Assembly (NCBI RefSeq): GCF_024172095.1
Contig: NZ_JAMZDX010000004.1
Coordinates: forward strand, 186,001 to 250,000
Direction: 5' to 3'
DNA length: 64,000 nucleotides
From: Kitasatospora cinereorecta
GTDB lineage: Bacteria > Actinomycetota > Actinomycetes > Streptomycetales > Streptomycetaceae
The notes under the pieces are model-generated. The model had not been told where the DNA came from and ran no database searches. It was given only the letters and a program-made list of their open reading frames with translations. A program made the translations under genes and the position numbers. This document shows, one piece after another, positions 26,428-34,303 of this stretch. The stretch's first letter is position 1. Every line of letters begins with the position of its first letter.

Positions 26428-26469
26428 TCCCTCGTATCGGCAACTCAGTAGAGTCGCTGATACGAGGGA
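26428..26469. repeat. Long perfect hairpin with nested stem
   Basis: 11-bp perfect arms TCCCTCGTATC (26428-26438) and GATACGAGGGA (26459-26469) enclose 20 nt that contain a second dyad ACTC-AGTA-GAGT. Lies between two broken element genes. Could be a terminator, a recombination/attachment dyad or a transfer-origin-like structure. Confidence 0.65.
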
Positions 26470-26475
26470 GCTAAA

Positions 26476-26681
26476 GGGCCGCGCGCGGTGGCGCCGAGCG
26501 GGGCTCCGCGGTCTGCGGGCTGTGCGGCGAGACCTTCCCCGCCGAGCTGGTCGACGTGGACCACCGGACCCCGCTCGCCCTCGGCGGCGAGGACACCGAC
26601 GAGAACGCGTGGCTACTCTGCCGCCCGTGCCACAGGGCGAAGACCCGACGCGACTTCGACCGCCGGCGTCCGCCGTCATGA
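26476..26681 (+). pseudogene. HNH endonuclease fragment
   Basis: The open frame after a stop at 26475 gives AVCGLCGETFPAELVDVDHR, TPLALGGEDTDENAWLLCRP and CHRAKTRRDFDRRRPP. C-x2-C, the D-H-R metal-binding histidine, the N of DEN and C-x2-C-H are the complete HNH motif. There is no start codon, so this is the C-terminal tail of a phage-type HNH nuclease. Confidence 0.75.
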
Positions 26682-26693
26682 CGTGCTTGGGTG

Positions 26694-27017
26694 TCAGTTG
26701 CCGTTTACGTCGATGAAATTGATCGGGTCGTTCTTGCTGAAGGTGTACTGGTTGAAGCTGGAAGGCATGAGGTCGTCCAACTCCAGGGGCTGGAACCGCG
26801 CGGCAGGATTGCCGGACGCATCCACTACGGCGAGCGCAGCGGGAATCACGCTTCCGCCGCTGACGACGATCACGGGCCCGCCGTCGCGGTACTCGATCGA
26901 CAGTGTGCCGATGTCCTCCGGGGCGACCTTGTCCGCCGGGATCAGCACGGGCTCGGTCGTCTCGGGCGTGTACTGAACCGGGGCCGGTCCCTTTGAGTTG
27001 GGCGTGGTCTCGGACAT
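26694..27017 (-). CDS. Repeat-unit protein, short paralogue (unknown function)
   Basis: 107 aa. MSETTPNSKGPAPVQYTPE is followed by one copy of a 40-residue unit: LIPADKVAPEDIGTLSIEYR, DGGPVIVVSGGSVIPAALAV. The end reads NQYTFSKNDPINFIDVNGN. The PNSKGPAPVQ-x-TPE segment and the unit also occur in the larger gene 100 bp upstream on the same strand, in almost identical DNA, so the two are recent duplicates. Both have an AGGAGACAG ribosome-binding site before ATG. No signal peptide or membrane segment. GC lower than neighbours. No family recognised. Confidence 0.65.
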   Translation of the reverse strand: MSETTPNSKGPAPVQYTPETTEPVLIPADKVAPEDIGTLSIEYRDGGPVIVVSGGSVIPAALAVVDASGNPAARFQPLELDDLMPSSFNQYTFSKNDPINFIDVNGN

Positions 27018-27117
27018 GGCTGTCTCCTGTGCGGGTCGGGGGGTGAGGTGTGCTGACGCGGACGGGAGCATTCACCGTTCTCCCGCCCGCGTCACAGATC
27101 GAGGAAGCGTGGGGCTT

Positions 27118-28323
27118 TCAACGTTGCCTGGGGGAATCATCTCGCGGAATCTCGAACAGTGCGGGAGGTCCCATCTGGTACTTCGTGACTCGCGTACTCG
27201 ACCCATCAACCACAGTGAGCCCCGCCGGGATGGCTGTCCCGCCGCTGACAACGATCACGGGCTGACCGTCGCGGTACTCGATCGACAGTGTACCGATGTC
27301 CTCGGGCTTGACCTGGTCAGCTGGGAGAAGTGTCGCGTCGGCGATCTCGGGCGTGACGACGGTCGACGGGATCTCTCCCAAGCCGGTTGCCTCGGGCTCA
27401 ATCTGCGCCGGCCCCGTGCTCCGTCCGGCCGTATCCATGTAGAGATTGAACGTGAAATCGTCCTGCTCGGCCGACCCAACTTTCATGTAGTCCGCAAGAA
27501 GTCCCGACGCCGCCCCTGAGACAACTACACCGGCAGCGATTAGACGGGCCGTCGCCACGGGTGTCCCAGACGTGTTGTCAACTGCGAGTTCCGCCGGAAC
27601 GTACGTTCCGGCACTGACCACAAGGTGGGGTTGATTGTCCACGTAGCGCAGGCTGAGCGCGCCGATGTCCTCGGGGTTGACCTGGTCCGCCGGGATGAGC
27701 GCGGATTCGGTCACGACAGTCTTGTAGGCCGCTACAAGGTTTCCCGCCCCGTCAACGACCGGCAGCCACGTCGGAACGTACTGCCCGACGCCAGCGACGA
27801 TGGCAGGCAGGTTGTACCGGTAGGTCAACGCCAACCGCGCTACCTCTGCGGGATTGACCTGATCGGCCGGAATGCGTTCCAGCTCACCAGTCTGTTCGAG
27901 GTCATTGCCCCCGACTCCCTCAAAACGCCTGTACGTCTCTTCGGGCGAAAACTCGGGGTCTCGCAGGTCCACGATTTCCAGCGCGAGGGTGCGTGAGTCG
28001 TGAGGGTCCTCCAGCTTCGCCGGAATGTACTTCCCGCTGCTGACGACGATCAAGGGCTGACCGTTGTCGTAGCGCAGGCTGAGCGTGGCCACGTCCTCGG
28101 GGTTGACCTCGGCGGGAGAGGTGAATTCGAGGCCAGTCACCTTGGCGGCCTTGAGGCCAGCGTGCACCGTCACCCACTTGGCTTCGGGCGTGTCCTGGAC
28201 CGGGGCCGGTCCCTTTGAGTTGGGCCTGACAGCCGCCGTCTTCATCGCCACGGCAATGATGTCTCCGTCGTTGGCTCCGGTCTGGAAGTTCGAGATTGCG
28301 GAGTTCCACCGCTCGTCAGACAT
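27118..28323 (-). CDS. Multi-repeat protein, long paralogue (unknown function)
   Basis: 401 aa. After a unique N-terminus (MSDERWNSAISNFQTGANDG) comes PNSKGPAPVQDTPE at 34-47, shared with the short paralogue. Four diverged units follow at about 68-104, 150-186, 209-246 and 332-369, each built as P-A-D-Q-V-N-P-E-D-[IV]-x-x-L-S-[IL]-x-Y-x-x-x-Q-P then a hydrophobic V-V-S-x-G-x-[YA]-[IV]-P-A turn. Predicted beta-rich solenoid or stacked domains. Cytoplasmic by sequence. Intact, although neighbouring element genes are broken, which suggests maintained function or recent arrival. Confidence 0.65.
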   Translation of the reverse strand: MSDERWNSAISNFQTGANDGDIIAVAMKTAAVRPNSKGPAPVQDTPEAKWVTVHAGLKAAKVTGLEFTSPAEVNPEDVATLSLRYDNGQPLIVVSSGKYIPAKLEDPHDSRTLALEIVDLRDPEFSPEETYRRFEGVGGNDLEQTGELERIPADQVNPAEVARLALTYRYNLPAIVAGVGQYVPTWLPVVDGAGNLVAAYKTVVTESALIPADQVNPEDIGALSLRYVDNQPHLVVSAGTYVPAELAVDNTSGTPVATARLIAAGVVVSGAASGLLADYMKVGSAEQDDFTFNLYMDTAGRSTGPAQIEPEATGLGEIPSTVVTPEIADATLLPADQVKPEDIGTLSIEYRDGQPVIVVSGGTAIPAGLTVVDGSSTRVTKYQMGPPALFEIPRDDSPRQR

Positions 28324-28622
28324 GCCTGTCTCCTCACTGGCCGGCTCGCTGCCGACGCGGCGTGGATCTTCCCATGACGGAGCGTCATCAAACCGTTACC
28401 CCTGGGCAGATCGGGACCGGCGAGACCGTCGGTCCTGAGCCCAAGGGAGGCGGGCACCCCCTTGCCCTCCCCGCCTGGCGCGGCAGGGAGGGAAAGGACT
28501 CTCGCCGCAGGTAGAGCCGTTTGCGCGGAGCGTGACAGATCAAGAGAAGGGGGCAGGGCGGGGCCTTTCTGCATTTGGGGAGATCGATCCGGCGCCAACG
28601 CAAAGCGCAGGCGCTCACCGTC
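28324..28622. other. Noncoding gap in the mobile island
   Basis: About 300 bp without a supportable gene. It contains the AGGAGACAG ribosome-binding site and presumably the promoter of the long repeat protein, plus short dyads (for example GGGACCG/CGGTCC near 28410-28435) that may terminate transcription from the oxygenase fragment. Confidence 0.5.
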
Positions 28623-28957
28623 TCAGCGCGGGGCCGCCGGGAGGTGAGCGGCCGAACGCTTGGCCGCATCACGCGCGCGGAATCCGAAGCTGATGAGGAT
28701 CATGCGTTCTCCGGCACCGAGGGGAGTCCTTCCGTGCGGGGTGATCGCCCCATCGAATACAACGCACTCGCCGGCTGCGAGATCGCACGCACGGTAGCCG
28801 TCAGCGCCGATGAAGACGGTAGTGCTCACACTGGGAGCTGCGGCGGGACGCTCGTGCTTGAGACACAGGATCAGATTGGCCTCACCGAACCCGAACTCGT
28901 CCACGTGGAAGTCGAGGAACTGCCTCTCCTCCAGATAGGCGATGAGGAGCTGCCGAC
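28623..28957 (-). pseudogene. 2OG-Fe(II) oxygenase, C-terminal fragment
   Basis: The open frame gives LLIAYLEERQFLDFHVDEFG, FGEANLILCLKHE, STTVFIGADGYRACDLAAGE, CVVFDGAITPHGRTPLGAGE and RMILISFGF. The H-x-D pair in FHVDEFG, the distal H in TPHGRTP and the following R are the iron and 2-oxoglutarate ligands of the double-stranded beta-helix oxygenases. No start codon fits upstream, and the opposite-strand gene begins at 28958, so the N-terminal part is lost. A GTG start at 28904 would remove the iron-binding histidine. Confidence 0.65.
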
Positions 28958-29442
28958 ATGCGTCACCTTGTCGCCCGTGCCCTACGGGCCGCCCTGCGCC
29001 TGGTCCTGCCGGCTCGGGGCCAGCACCGCCGACCCCGCCCCCTGGTCGTAATCTTCGGCCCCACCGAGCCTGTACAGCTCGCAGTGCCGAAGCGGGTCAT
29101 CTGCGCCCCGACTCGGCCGGTTCCGGCGCACGTGCTCGCCCGCACGATGCCGCTGCCTCCGGCCGCTCGGCTGGTCCCGCTCTGGTTGGAACAGTGGGAG
29201 CGCACCCCCGAGGCGCAGCTGCACGCCGAGCGGGCCCGACGGGCCGAGGCGGCATGGCCTCGGTGGCAGAAGACGTACCACGGGGAGATGATCCGCCGGA
29301 AGGATCGTGCGGAGAACCAGGAACAGGCTCGCGGGTCCGGCGGGTGGCCCTGTTCGCAACGGCGTATGACCTGCCCGACCCAGCCGTGTGCTGGGCAGAG
29401 CTGACCGACGACGCGCCTGCCCTCGCCGGGGCGGTGGCGTGA
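28958..29442 (+). CDS. Hypothetical protein, possible C-terminal frameshift
   Basis: ATG 28958 follows a GAGGAG site 8 nt upstream. MRHLVARALRAALRLVLPAR, PAHVLARTMPLPPAARLVPL and WLEQWERTPEAQLHAERARR have the composition of small actinobacterial element proteins (arginine-rich N-terminus, then acidic helix). In this frame it stops at 29404. A second frame ending at 29442 reads RRVALFATAYDLPDPAVCWA, ELTDDAPALAGAVA and looks more natural, implying a one-base shift near 29330 or a separate 32-aa ORF from GTG 29343. Confidence 0.5.
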
Positions 29443-29549
29443 TGGGGCGGCCCTTCATGAAGGAACTCGCCGATGGCACCCGCCGGGGCAACACGAAGGG
29501 CCTGCGGCAGTGCGAGCGGGACGGGTGGCAGATCCTCGCCGGAGCCTGA
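29442..29549 (+). CDS. Very small ORF coupled to the preceding gene
   Basis: 35 aa, MGRPFMKELADGTRRGNTKG then LRQCERDGWQILAGA. Its ATG overlaps the preceding stop (TGATG), suggesting translational coupling. No known domain; last ORF of the island. Confidence 0.4.
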   Translation: MGRPFMKELADGTRRGNTKGLRQCERDGWQILAGA

Positions 29550-29682
29550 TACGCGGTCCGCTACGACCCCCGTACGCCGAACGACTGTCGACCGTGGACC
29601 GTGGACCGACGGGCTTACCCGGTTCTGGTCGCGTGACTGCTGGGCAGTGCCGCACCACCGCACCGCGAATTGGTACTCTCTC

Positions 29683-29711
29683 GCCCCGTCCGGGACCGAC
29701 CCGGACGGGGC
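29683..29711. terminator. Strong hairpin at the right end of the island
   Basis: Perfect 12-bp stem GCCCCGTCCGGG/CCCGGACGGGGC (29683-29694 with 29700-29711), 5-nt loop. Lies in the 266-bp gap 29550-29815, which otherwise holds no gene I can support. Probable terminator and boundary of host DNA. Confidence 0.75.
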
Positions 29712-29815
29712 ACTCTCGGCCCTGTCGTAGAACCGCTAGTTCCGTGTCTCCGGAGACCCCGAGGGCCACGAGTTCTCTGTCCTCGCCCCGTCCTGACGCA
29801 CAGCCGGAGGTGCCG

Positions 29816-30274
29816 CTACTGCTCGATCCGCAGGGCCCACCGCACGCCCGCGGACGCCTCGACGCTGACGCCGACGTCCTGGCGGGAGTCGAGGCGATGG
29901 ACGTTGTGGAACGGGGTGACGGCCCCGGTCGGGCACGGGACGGTCGCGGTGGACACCGGATCGAGGTGGACGACGACCTCGCCGCCGGTGCAGACCAGGG
30001 TGAAAGCGAGGTCACCGGGCTGGGCGGTGACCGTCCCGACCGTGGCGCCGGCCTCGCGGAGCGGGGCGAGCAGCAGGGTCCGCCGCCCCGGCTCGGCGGG
30101 CGGCACGTCGGGGATCGGTGGCGGCGCGGCGGCGGACGGCTGCGCGGCGACGGCAGCGGAGGGGGGCGGCGCGGGCGCGGCCGGCGCCGGTGACGGCCCG
30201 TCCCCGGCCGAGCAGCCGGAGAGGAGCAGGACCGTGGCCGCGCCGAAGGCCGGCACCACCCGTGCGCGATTCAT
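29816..30274 (-). CDS. Putative secreted lipoprotein
   Basis: 152 aa. MNRARVVPAFGAATVLLLSG ends in the lipobox LLSGC, with lipidation Cys at 21, followed by a Pro/Ala linker of about 45 residues and a small beta-rich domain (TLLLAPLREAGATVGTVTAQ, DLAFTLVCTGGEVVVHLDPV) containing two cysteines that may pair. Surface-anchored. Family unknown. Confidence 0.75.
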   Translation of the reverse strand: MNRARVVPAFGAATVLLLSGCSAGDGPSPAPAAPAPPPSAAVAAQPSAAAPPPIPDVPPAEPGRRTLLLAPLREAGATVGTVTAQPGDLAFTLVCTGGEVVVHLDPVSTATVPCPTGAVTPFHNVHRLDSRQDVGVSVEASAGVRWALRIEQ

Positions 30275-30362
30275 CCCGAGCCCCCCGTGATCTCGCTGCG
30301 TCCAGTTGACCGGTTCCCCAAGGGCGGGTCAAGACCGTCGACTGCCATACGACAATCAGCTC

Positions 30363-30884
30363 ATGACGTTTCTGCAGGACAAGGTGGAGCGGAACGACCT
30401 GCTCAGACTCACCGTCACGGGGAAGCCGGCCCCGCAGCACTTCACCGCGCTCGTCGAAGAGGTGTACTCGTCCCGGGTCTTCGACGGCAGGGCGGGGTCC
30501 GAGATCCGCTTCGTCGGCAAGCCGGCCCACTGGGGCCAGCGTCCGCTGGAGGTCGGCGGGCGGGCGCTCGTCTTCGTCAGCCGGATCTCCGGCCGCTGGT
30601 ACGAGGACGCCTGGGAGGGTGACCTGCCGATCGAGGAGATCGACGGCGTCGAGTACGCACTGCACCGGGTCGCCCACGAGCGGGTCCTCGGTTTCGAGGG
30701 GCTGCCCGAGGCGCTCAGGCGGAGCTGCCGGCCGCATCCGACCCTGCCGATCACGACCTGCTTCGACCTCGCTGCGCTGGAGGCCCATCTGAACCGGCTG
30801 ATCGACCAGGTCCACCCGAAGCAGGGCGGCCCGCGCACCGTTCGGGACCTGATGGGACGACTGATCGGACCGCGGAACACATGA
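30363..30884 (+). CDS. Hypothetical protein
   Basis: 173 aa, MTFLQDKVERNDLLRLTVTG. A mixed alpha/beta protein with YSSRVFDGRAGSEIRFVGKP and AHWGQRPLEVGGRALVFVSR segments. The stop overlaps the start of the dehydrogenase gene (ATGA), so the two are coupled. No signal peptide. No known domain recognised. Confidence 0.65.
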   Translation: MTFLQDKVERNDLLRLTVTGKPAPQHFTALVEEVYSSRVFDGRAGSEIRFVGKPAHWGQRPLEVGGRALVFVSRISGRWYEDAWEGDLPIEEIDGVEYALHRVAHERVLGFEGLPEALRRSCRPHPTLPITTCFDLAALEAHLNRLIDQVHPKQGGPRTVRDLMGRLIGPRNT

Positions 30885-31951
30885 CCAGCGCACCCGGCCG
30901 GGTCCTCGTCGTGGATCCGGCACTCGGCGAGGACGCCCTGACGGAACTCGCCGCGCTCGACGCCCTCGGGCTGACGCCGACGGTGAACCTCCGGCGGGTG
31001 GCCGACGCCGCCCTGCGCGACCGGATCGCGGCCGCGTGGGAGACCGTCGACTTCGACGGGTTCTCCGAGCCGGAGCTGGCCCGGCGGTTGGAGGACGGCG
31101 GTCGCGGCTTCCAGGCGCTCAAGTGCCGGGCGGGAATCCCGCTGACCCGCACGGTGCTGGAGCGCGCCACCGCCGACGGCCTCCGGCGGCGCCTGCGGCT
31201 GGTCGGACGGGCCGCGGCGGGCTCGGACACCTTCGACCACGCGGCGGCCCGCCGCCTCGGGGTGGCGATCCGCACCACGCCGGGGGCCAACGCCGGCGCG
31301 GTGGCCGAGCTGACCGTCGCGCTGATGCTGGACGCGCTGCGCGGGGTATCCCGACGCGACACCGCGCTGCGCGCCGGCAGTTGGGACGCGGCGGTGGCGG
31401 ATCTGCCCGCACCCGGCCTGGCGGAGGCGCGGGTGGGGCTGGTGGGGTCCGGGGCGGTGGCCCGGCGGGTGGCCGAGCTGGTGGGCGCGTTCGGCGCCGA
31501 GGTGTGGGTCTTCGGGTCGCCGCGGTTCACCCGGGAGCGGGCGGCCGGTTGGCCGGGACGTCGGGCGGGGTCGCTGGACGAGCTGCTGGCGGGCTGTGAC
31601 GTGGTGTCGGTCCACGTACCGGCCACTGCCGAGACGGAGGGCCTGATCGGGACGCGGGAACTGCGGCTGATGCGGCCGGGGTCGGTCCTGGTGAACACGG
31701 CCCGGGCGAGCGTGGTCGGCGAGGCCGCCCTCGACCGGGCGCTGCGGGATCCGGCGTCCGGACCGTGGCGGGCGGCCGTGGACGTCTTCGACGCGGAGGG
31801 CGCCGGATTCTCCTCGCTGCTGGCGGACAATCCGCACTGCACCCTCTCCCCGCACGTCGCCGGCATGACCCGGTCCGCGATGCGGGCGGCGTCGCGTCGG
31901 CTCCTCGCGGAGTTCGCCCAATTCACGGCGGAGATCGGGACGGACGGCTGA
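30881..31951 (+). CDS. D-isomer-specific 2-hydroxyacid dehydrogenase
   Basis: 356 aa. The NAD-binding Rossmann motif VGLVGSGAVARRVAELVGAF sits in the middle. The C-terminal catalytic parts are CDVVSVHVPATAETEGLIG, MRPGSVLVNTARASVVGEAA (Arg), AAVDVFDAEG (Glu region) and LSPHVAGMTRSA (His). It reduces 2-keto acids or oxidises D-2-hydroxy acids; it resembles SerA-like proteins without a regulatory ACT domain. The real substrate is unknown. Confidence 0.87.
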   Translation: MTSAPGRVLVVDPALGEDALTELAALDALGLTPTVNLRRVADAALRDRIAAAWETVDFDGFSEPELARRLEDGGRGFQALKCRAGIPLTRTVLERATADGLRRRLRLVGRAAAGSDTFDHAAARRLGVAIRTTPGANAGAVAELTVALMLDALRGVSRRDTALRAGSWDAAVADLPAPGLAEARVGLVGSGAVARRVAELVGAFGAEVWVFGSPRFTRERAAGWPGRRAGSLDELLAGCDVVSVHVPATAETEGLIGTRELRLMRPGSVLVNTARASVVGEAALDRALRDPASGPWRAAVDVFDAEGAGFSSLLADNPHCTLSPHVAGMTRSAMRAASRRLLAEFAQFTAEIGTDG

Positions 31952-32151
31952 CCTCTGGCCCTTGACCCCCGTGGGGGCCGGGGCGGCCGTCCCGGGTAGA
32001 TTTCCTTCCCGAGGACTGCGCCGCCCGGGATCCGACGGTCGGCGCATGGCCCTGCCGCGTCGACCACGCGGGCGTTGCTGCCGCCACGGGCGGACAGCGG
32101 AGGCCGTTCCCGCTTCCCCGCCCCTCCCTGTCCGCGTACCCGCGTGTCCCC

Positions 32152-32742
32152 GTGTCCGCGCGCCCGCGGCCGGGCCGATCCGTCGCGCCCGACGTCCTCC
32201 GGAGTTCCACGATCAGCACCGACCGGGCCGCCCGCCCACGCACCGCCCTCCACCTCCTGACCGGCCGCGCCCCGGCCCCGCCGTCCGCCGGATCCCTGCT
32301 GCACGCCGCCGGCGTCTCCAGCGCGATGCTGCTGCTCCTGGTCTCGGCGGGCGCCCTGCTGCACCGCCCCGCCCTGATCCCGCCGCTGGCGGCGAGCGCG
32401 GCCCTGATCCACGGCAGTCCGACCATGCCGCTGGCGCAGCCCCGCAGCGTGGTCGGCGGGCACCTGGTGGCCGCGGCCACCGGCTACGCGGTCCTCACCG
32501 TGCTCGGCGGCTCGATGTGGGCGGCCGCCCTGGCGGGCGGACTGGCCCTGGCGGTCATGATGGTCACCCGCACCCCGCACTCGCCGGGCGCGGCCACCGC
32601 CGTCATCGTCGTCCTCCAGGCGCCGCGGCCCGTGCCGTTCCTGCTCACCCTCGCGGCCGCGACCGTCCTGCTCGTGCTGGCCGGCACCGCGACCTCGCGG
32701 GCCAGGCGCACCGCGCCCTGCTATCCCGCGTACTGGTGGTAG
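32152..32742 (+). CDS. HPP-family membrane protein
   Basis: 196 aa. The signature ALIPPLAASAALIHGSPTMP followed by LAQPRSVVGGHLVAAATGYA is that of the HPP family, with four to five hydrophobic helices (LLLLVSAGALLHRPALIPPL onwards). In plants and cyanobacteria, HPP proteins transport nitrite. The start GTG 32152 is uncertain, as no ribosome-binding site is visible and the first 30 residues are Pro/Arg-rich; a later start is possible. Confidence 0.72.
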   Translation: MSARPRPGRSVAPDVLRSSTISTDRAARPRTALHLLTGRAPAPPSAGSLLHAAGVSSAMLLLLVSAGALLHRPALIPPLAASAALIHGSPTMPLAQPRSVVGGHLVAAATGYAVLTVLGGSMWAAALAGGLALAVMMVTRTPHSPGAATAVIVVLQAPRPVPFLLTLAAATVLLVLAGTATSRARRTAPCYPAYWW

Positions 32743-32771
32743 TCGGCTGGTGGTCGGCGCTCCCCGCGCCC

Positions 32772-34004
32772 TCAGCCGAAGTCGGGGATCGGGTGGTCGG
32801 GGGCGAGGGCGGCGGCGATCCGCTGGGTGATGATGTGCGCGGTGTGGCCGTCCGGGGCGTTGCGGCCCTTGGTGGTGGAGACGGCGATCGCCAGGTGTTC
32901 GCACGGCAGGTACGCCTGGGCGGCGGAGTAGCCGAAGAACAGCGGGTGCTGGGCGATCCAGTCGTTCACCACCAGCACGCCCATCCCGTAGTGCGTGGCC
33001 TCGGTCTGCGCGATGCACACCGTCTGCGGGCATTTGGCGGTCGGTGTGCCGAGGCCCACCGTCCCGGGGTTCAGCAGCTCCTGGTACGAGGCCGGGGAGA
33101 GCAGTTCGCCCGAGCCGATGCCGACCGCCGAGCGGGCGAGGTCGCAGATGTCGGTGGTCTCCACCGCGCCGGGGGCGGTGGTCCACGAGGGGTTCCAGAA
33201 GGTGGACTCCTCGTAGGTGCCGCGCTCGGCGGTGAAGGCGTGCAGGACGGGGGTCGGGATGTCGGGTGTGTAGCTGTTGGCGGTCTCGGTCAGGCCGAGC
33301 GGGCCGAGGACCTTCTGCTGGAGCAGCACGTCGAGCCGGGTCCCGGTGATCTTCTCGATGGCGGCGCCGAGCAGGACGAAGTTGGCGTGCGAGTAGTTCC
33401 AGTTGGTGCCGGGGTCGTACCAGCGGTCCTGCCGGGTCGAGATGGCGACCAGTTCCTCGGCCGACCACTGCCGGAACGGGTCCGCGTACACCGACTCGCC
33501 GAAGCCGGGGCTGGTGACGTAGTCGGCCAGGCCAGTGGTGGAGTCGCCGAGCATCCGCAGGGTGATGCCCTCGGAGTTCGGCAGGTCGGGCAGCCAGCGC
33601 GACACCGGGGCGTCGAGGTCGACCGCGCCCTCGTCGACCAGCCGCAGCAGGAGCGTGCCCAGGTAGCTGATCGCGATGTTGCCGTTGCGGAAGTGCATCG
33701 CGGGCTCGGCCGGTACGCCCGTCATCGACTCGCCGAGCGCGCCCGTGACGACCTCCCGTCCGTCGACGGTGACCCGCAGGATCACCGACTTGAGGTCCAT
33801 GTCCGTCTTCGCCTGCTCGGCGATCCGCATGATGTCGGCCGCCCGGCCGTGCGCGGGCAGCCGGGACGCGACGCACGGCCGTCGGTGGCTGTTGTCGTCG
33901 CCCGCGGCGGCGGCGGTCGTCACCGGGGCGACGAGGGCGACCAGGGCGGTGAACGCGGTCGCCGCGGCGAGGCGCGGCACGGAGGTCGAACGGACGGATC
34001 TCAT
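32772..34004 (-). CDS. Exported serine-hydrolase (class C/DD-peptidase) homologue lacking catalytic residues
   Basis: 410 aa with a Sec signal (MRSVRSTSVPRLAAATAFTA, cleavage after TTAAAA). It aligns along its length with D-Ala-D-Ala carboxypeptidase/beta-lactamase class C proteins: FRNGNIAISYLGTLLLRLVD, LDAPVSRWLPDLPNSEGITL, DPGTNWNYSHANFVLLGAAI, EKITGTRLDVLLQQKVLGPL. The S-x-x-K motif normally in FRIGSITKTF reads N-I-A-I, so both nucleophile and general base are lost, and YSN reads YSH. Probably a pseudoenzyme binding peptidoglycan or a ligand. Confidence 0.82.
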   Translation of the reverse strand: MRSVRSTSVPRLAAATAFTALVALVAPVTTAAAAGDDNSHRRPCVASRLPAHGRAADIMRIAEQAKTDMDLKSVILRVTVDGREVVTGALGESMTGVPAEPAMHFRNGNIAISYLGTLLLRLVDEGAVDLDAPVSRWLPDLPNSEGITLRMLGDSTTGLADYVTSPGFGESVYADPFRQWSAEELVAISTRQDRWYDPGTNWNYSHANFVLLGAAIEKITGTRLDVLLQQKVLGPLGLTETANSYTPDIPTPVLHAFTAERGTYEESTFWNPSWTTAPGAVETTDICDLARSAVGIGSGELLSPASYQELLNPGTVGLGTPTAKCPQTVCIAQTEATHYGMGVLVVNDWIAQHPLFFGYSAAQAYLPCEHLAIAVSTTKGRNAPDGHTAHIITQRIAAALAPDHPIPDFG

Positions 34005-34303
34005 GCCCGCAGTCTCGGCCGCAACCCTCCGCCCGCCTCGCGCTCGCACCCCCGACCCGCACGAAGATCACCCGTGAGGCCCGCAGTCGACGCCCTGCCG
34101 TCCGCCGACGTACGGAGGGTGACCACCGCGTGCGGCACCTCGCGGCGCCGACCGTACGGTCGCGGGGGCCGGGCGGTGTCCGATATGCGACTGCGGAGGC
34201 GGACGGGTCGGGGGCACCTGTACTGTGCTGGGACGAAGTGACGGCCGGGGGGCGGGCGGGCAGGGAATCGGCACGGGGGCGCGACCCGAAAGAGAGGGCC
34301 GAC

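Noticed and set aside
29550..29682. Possible tRNA or attachment site at the island right end
   Set aside because: No cloverleaf could be formed and no duplicate of the 17-bp repeat is present.
24840..29700. CRISPR array or transposase in the mobile island
   Set aside because: No regularly spaced repeats and no DDE or HUH transposase motif; only integrase and HNH fragments were found.
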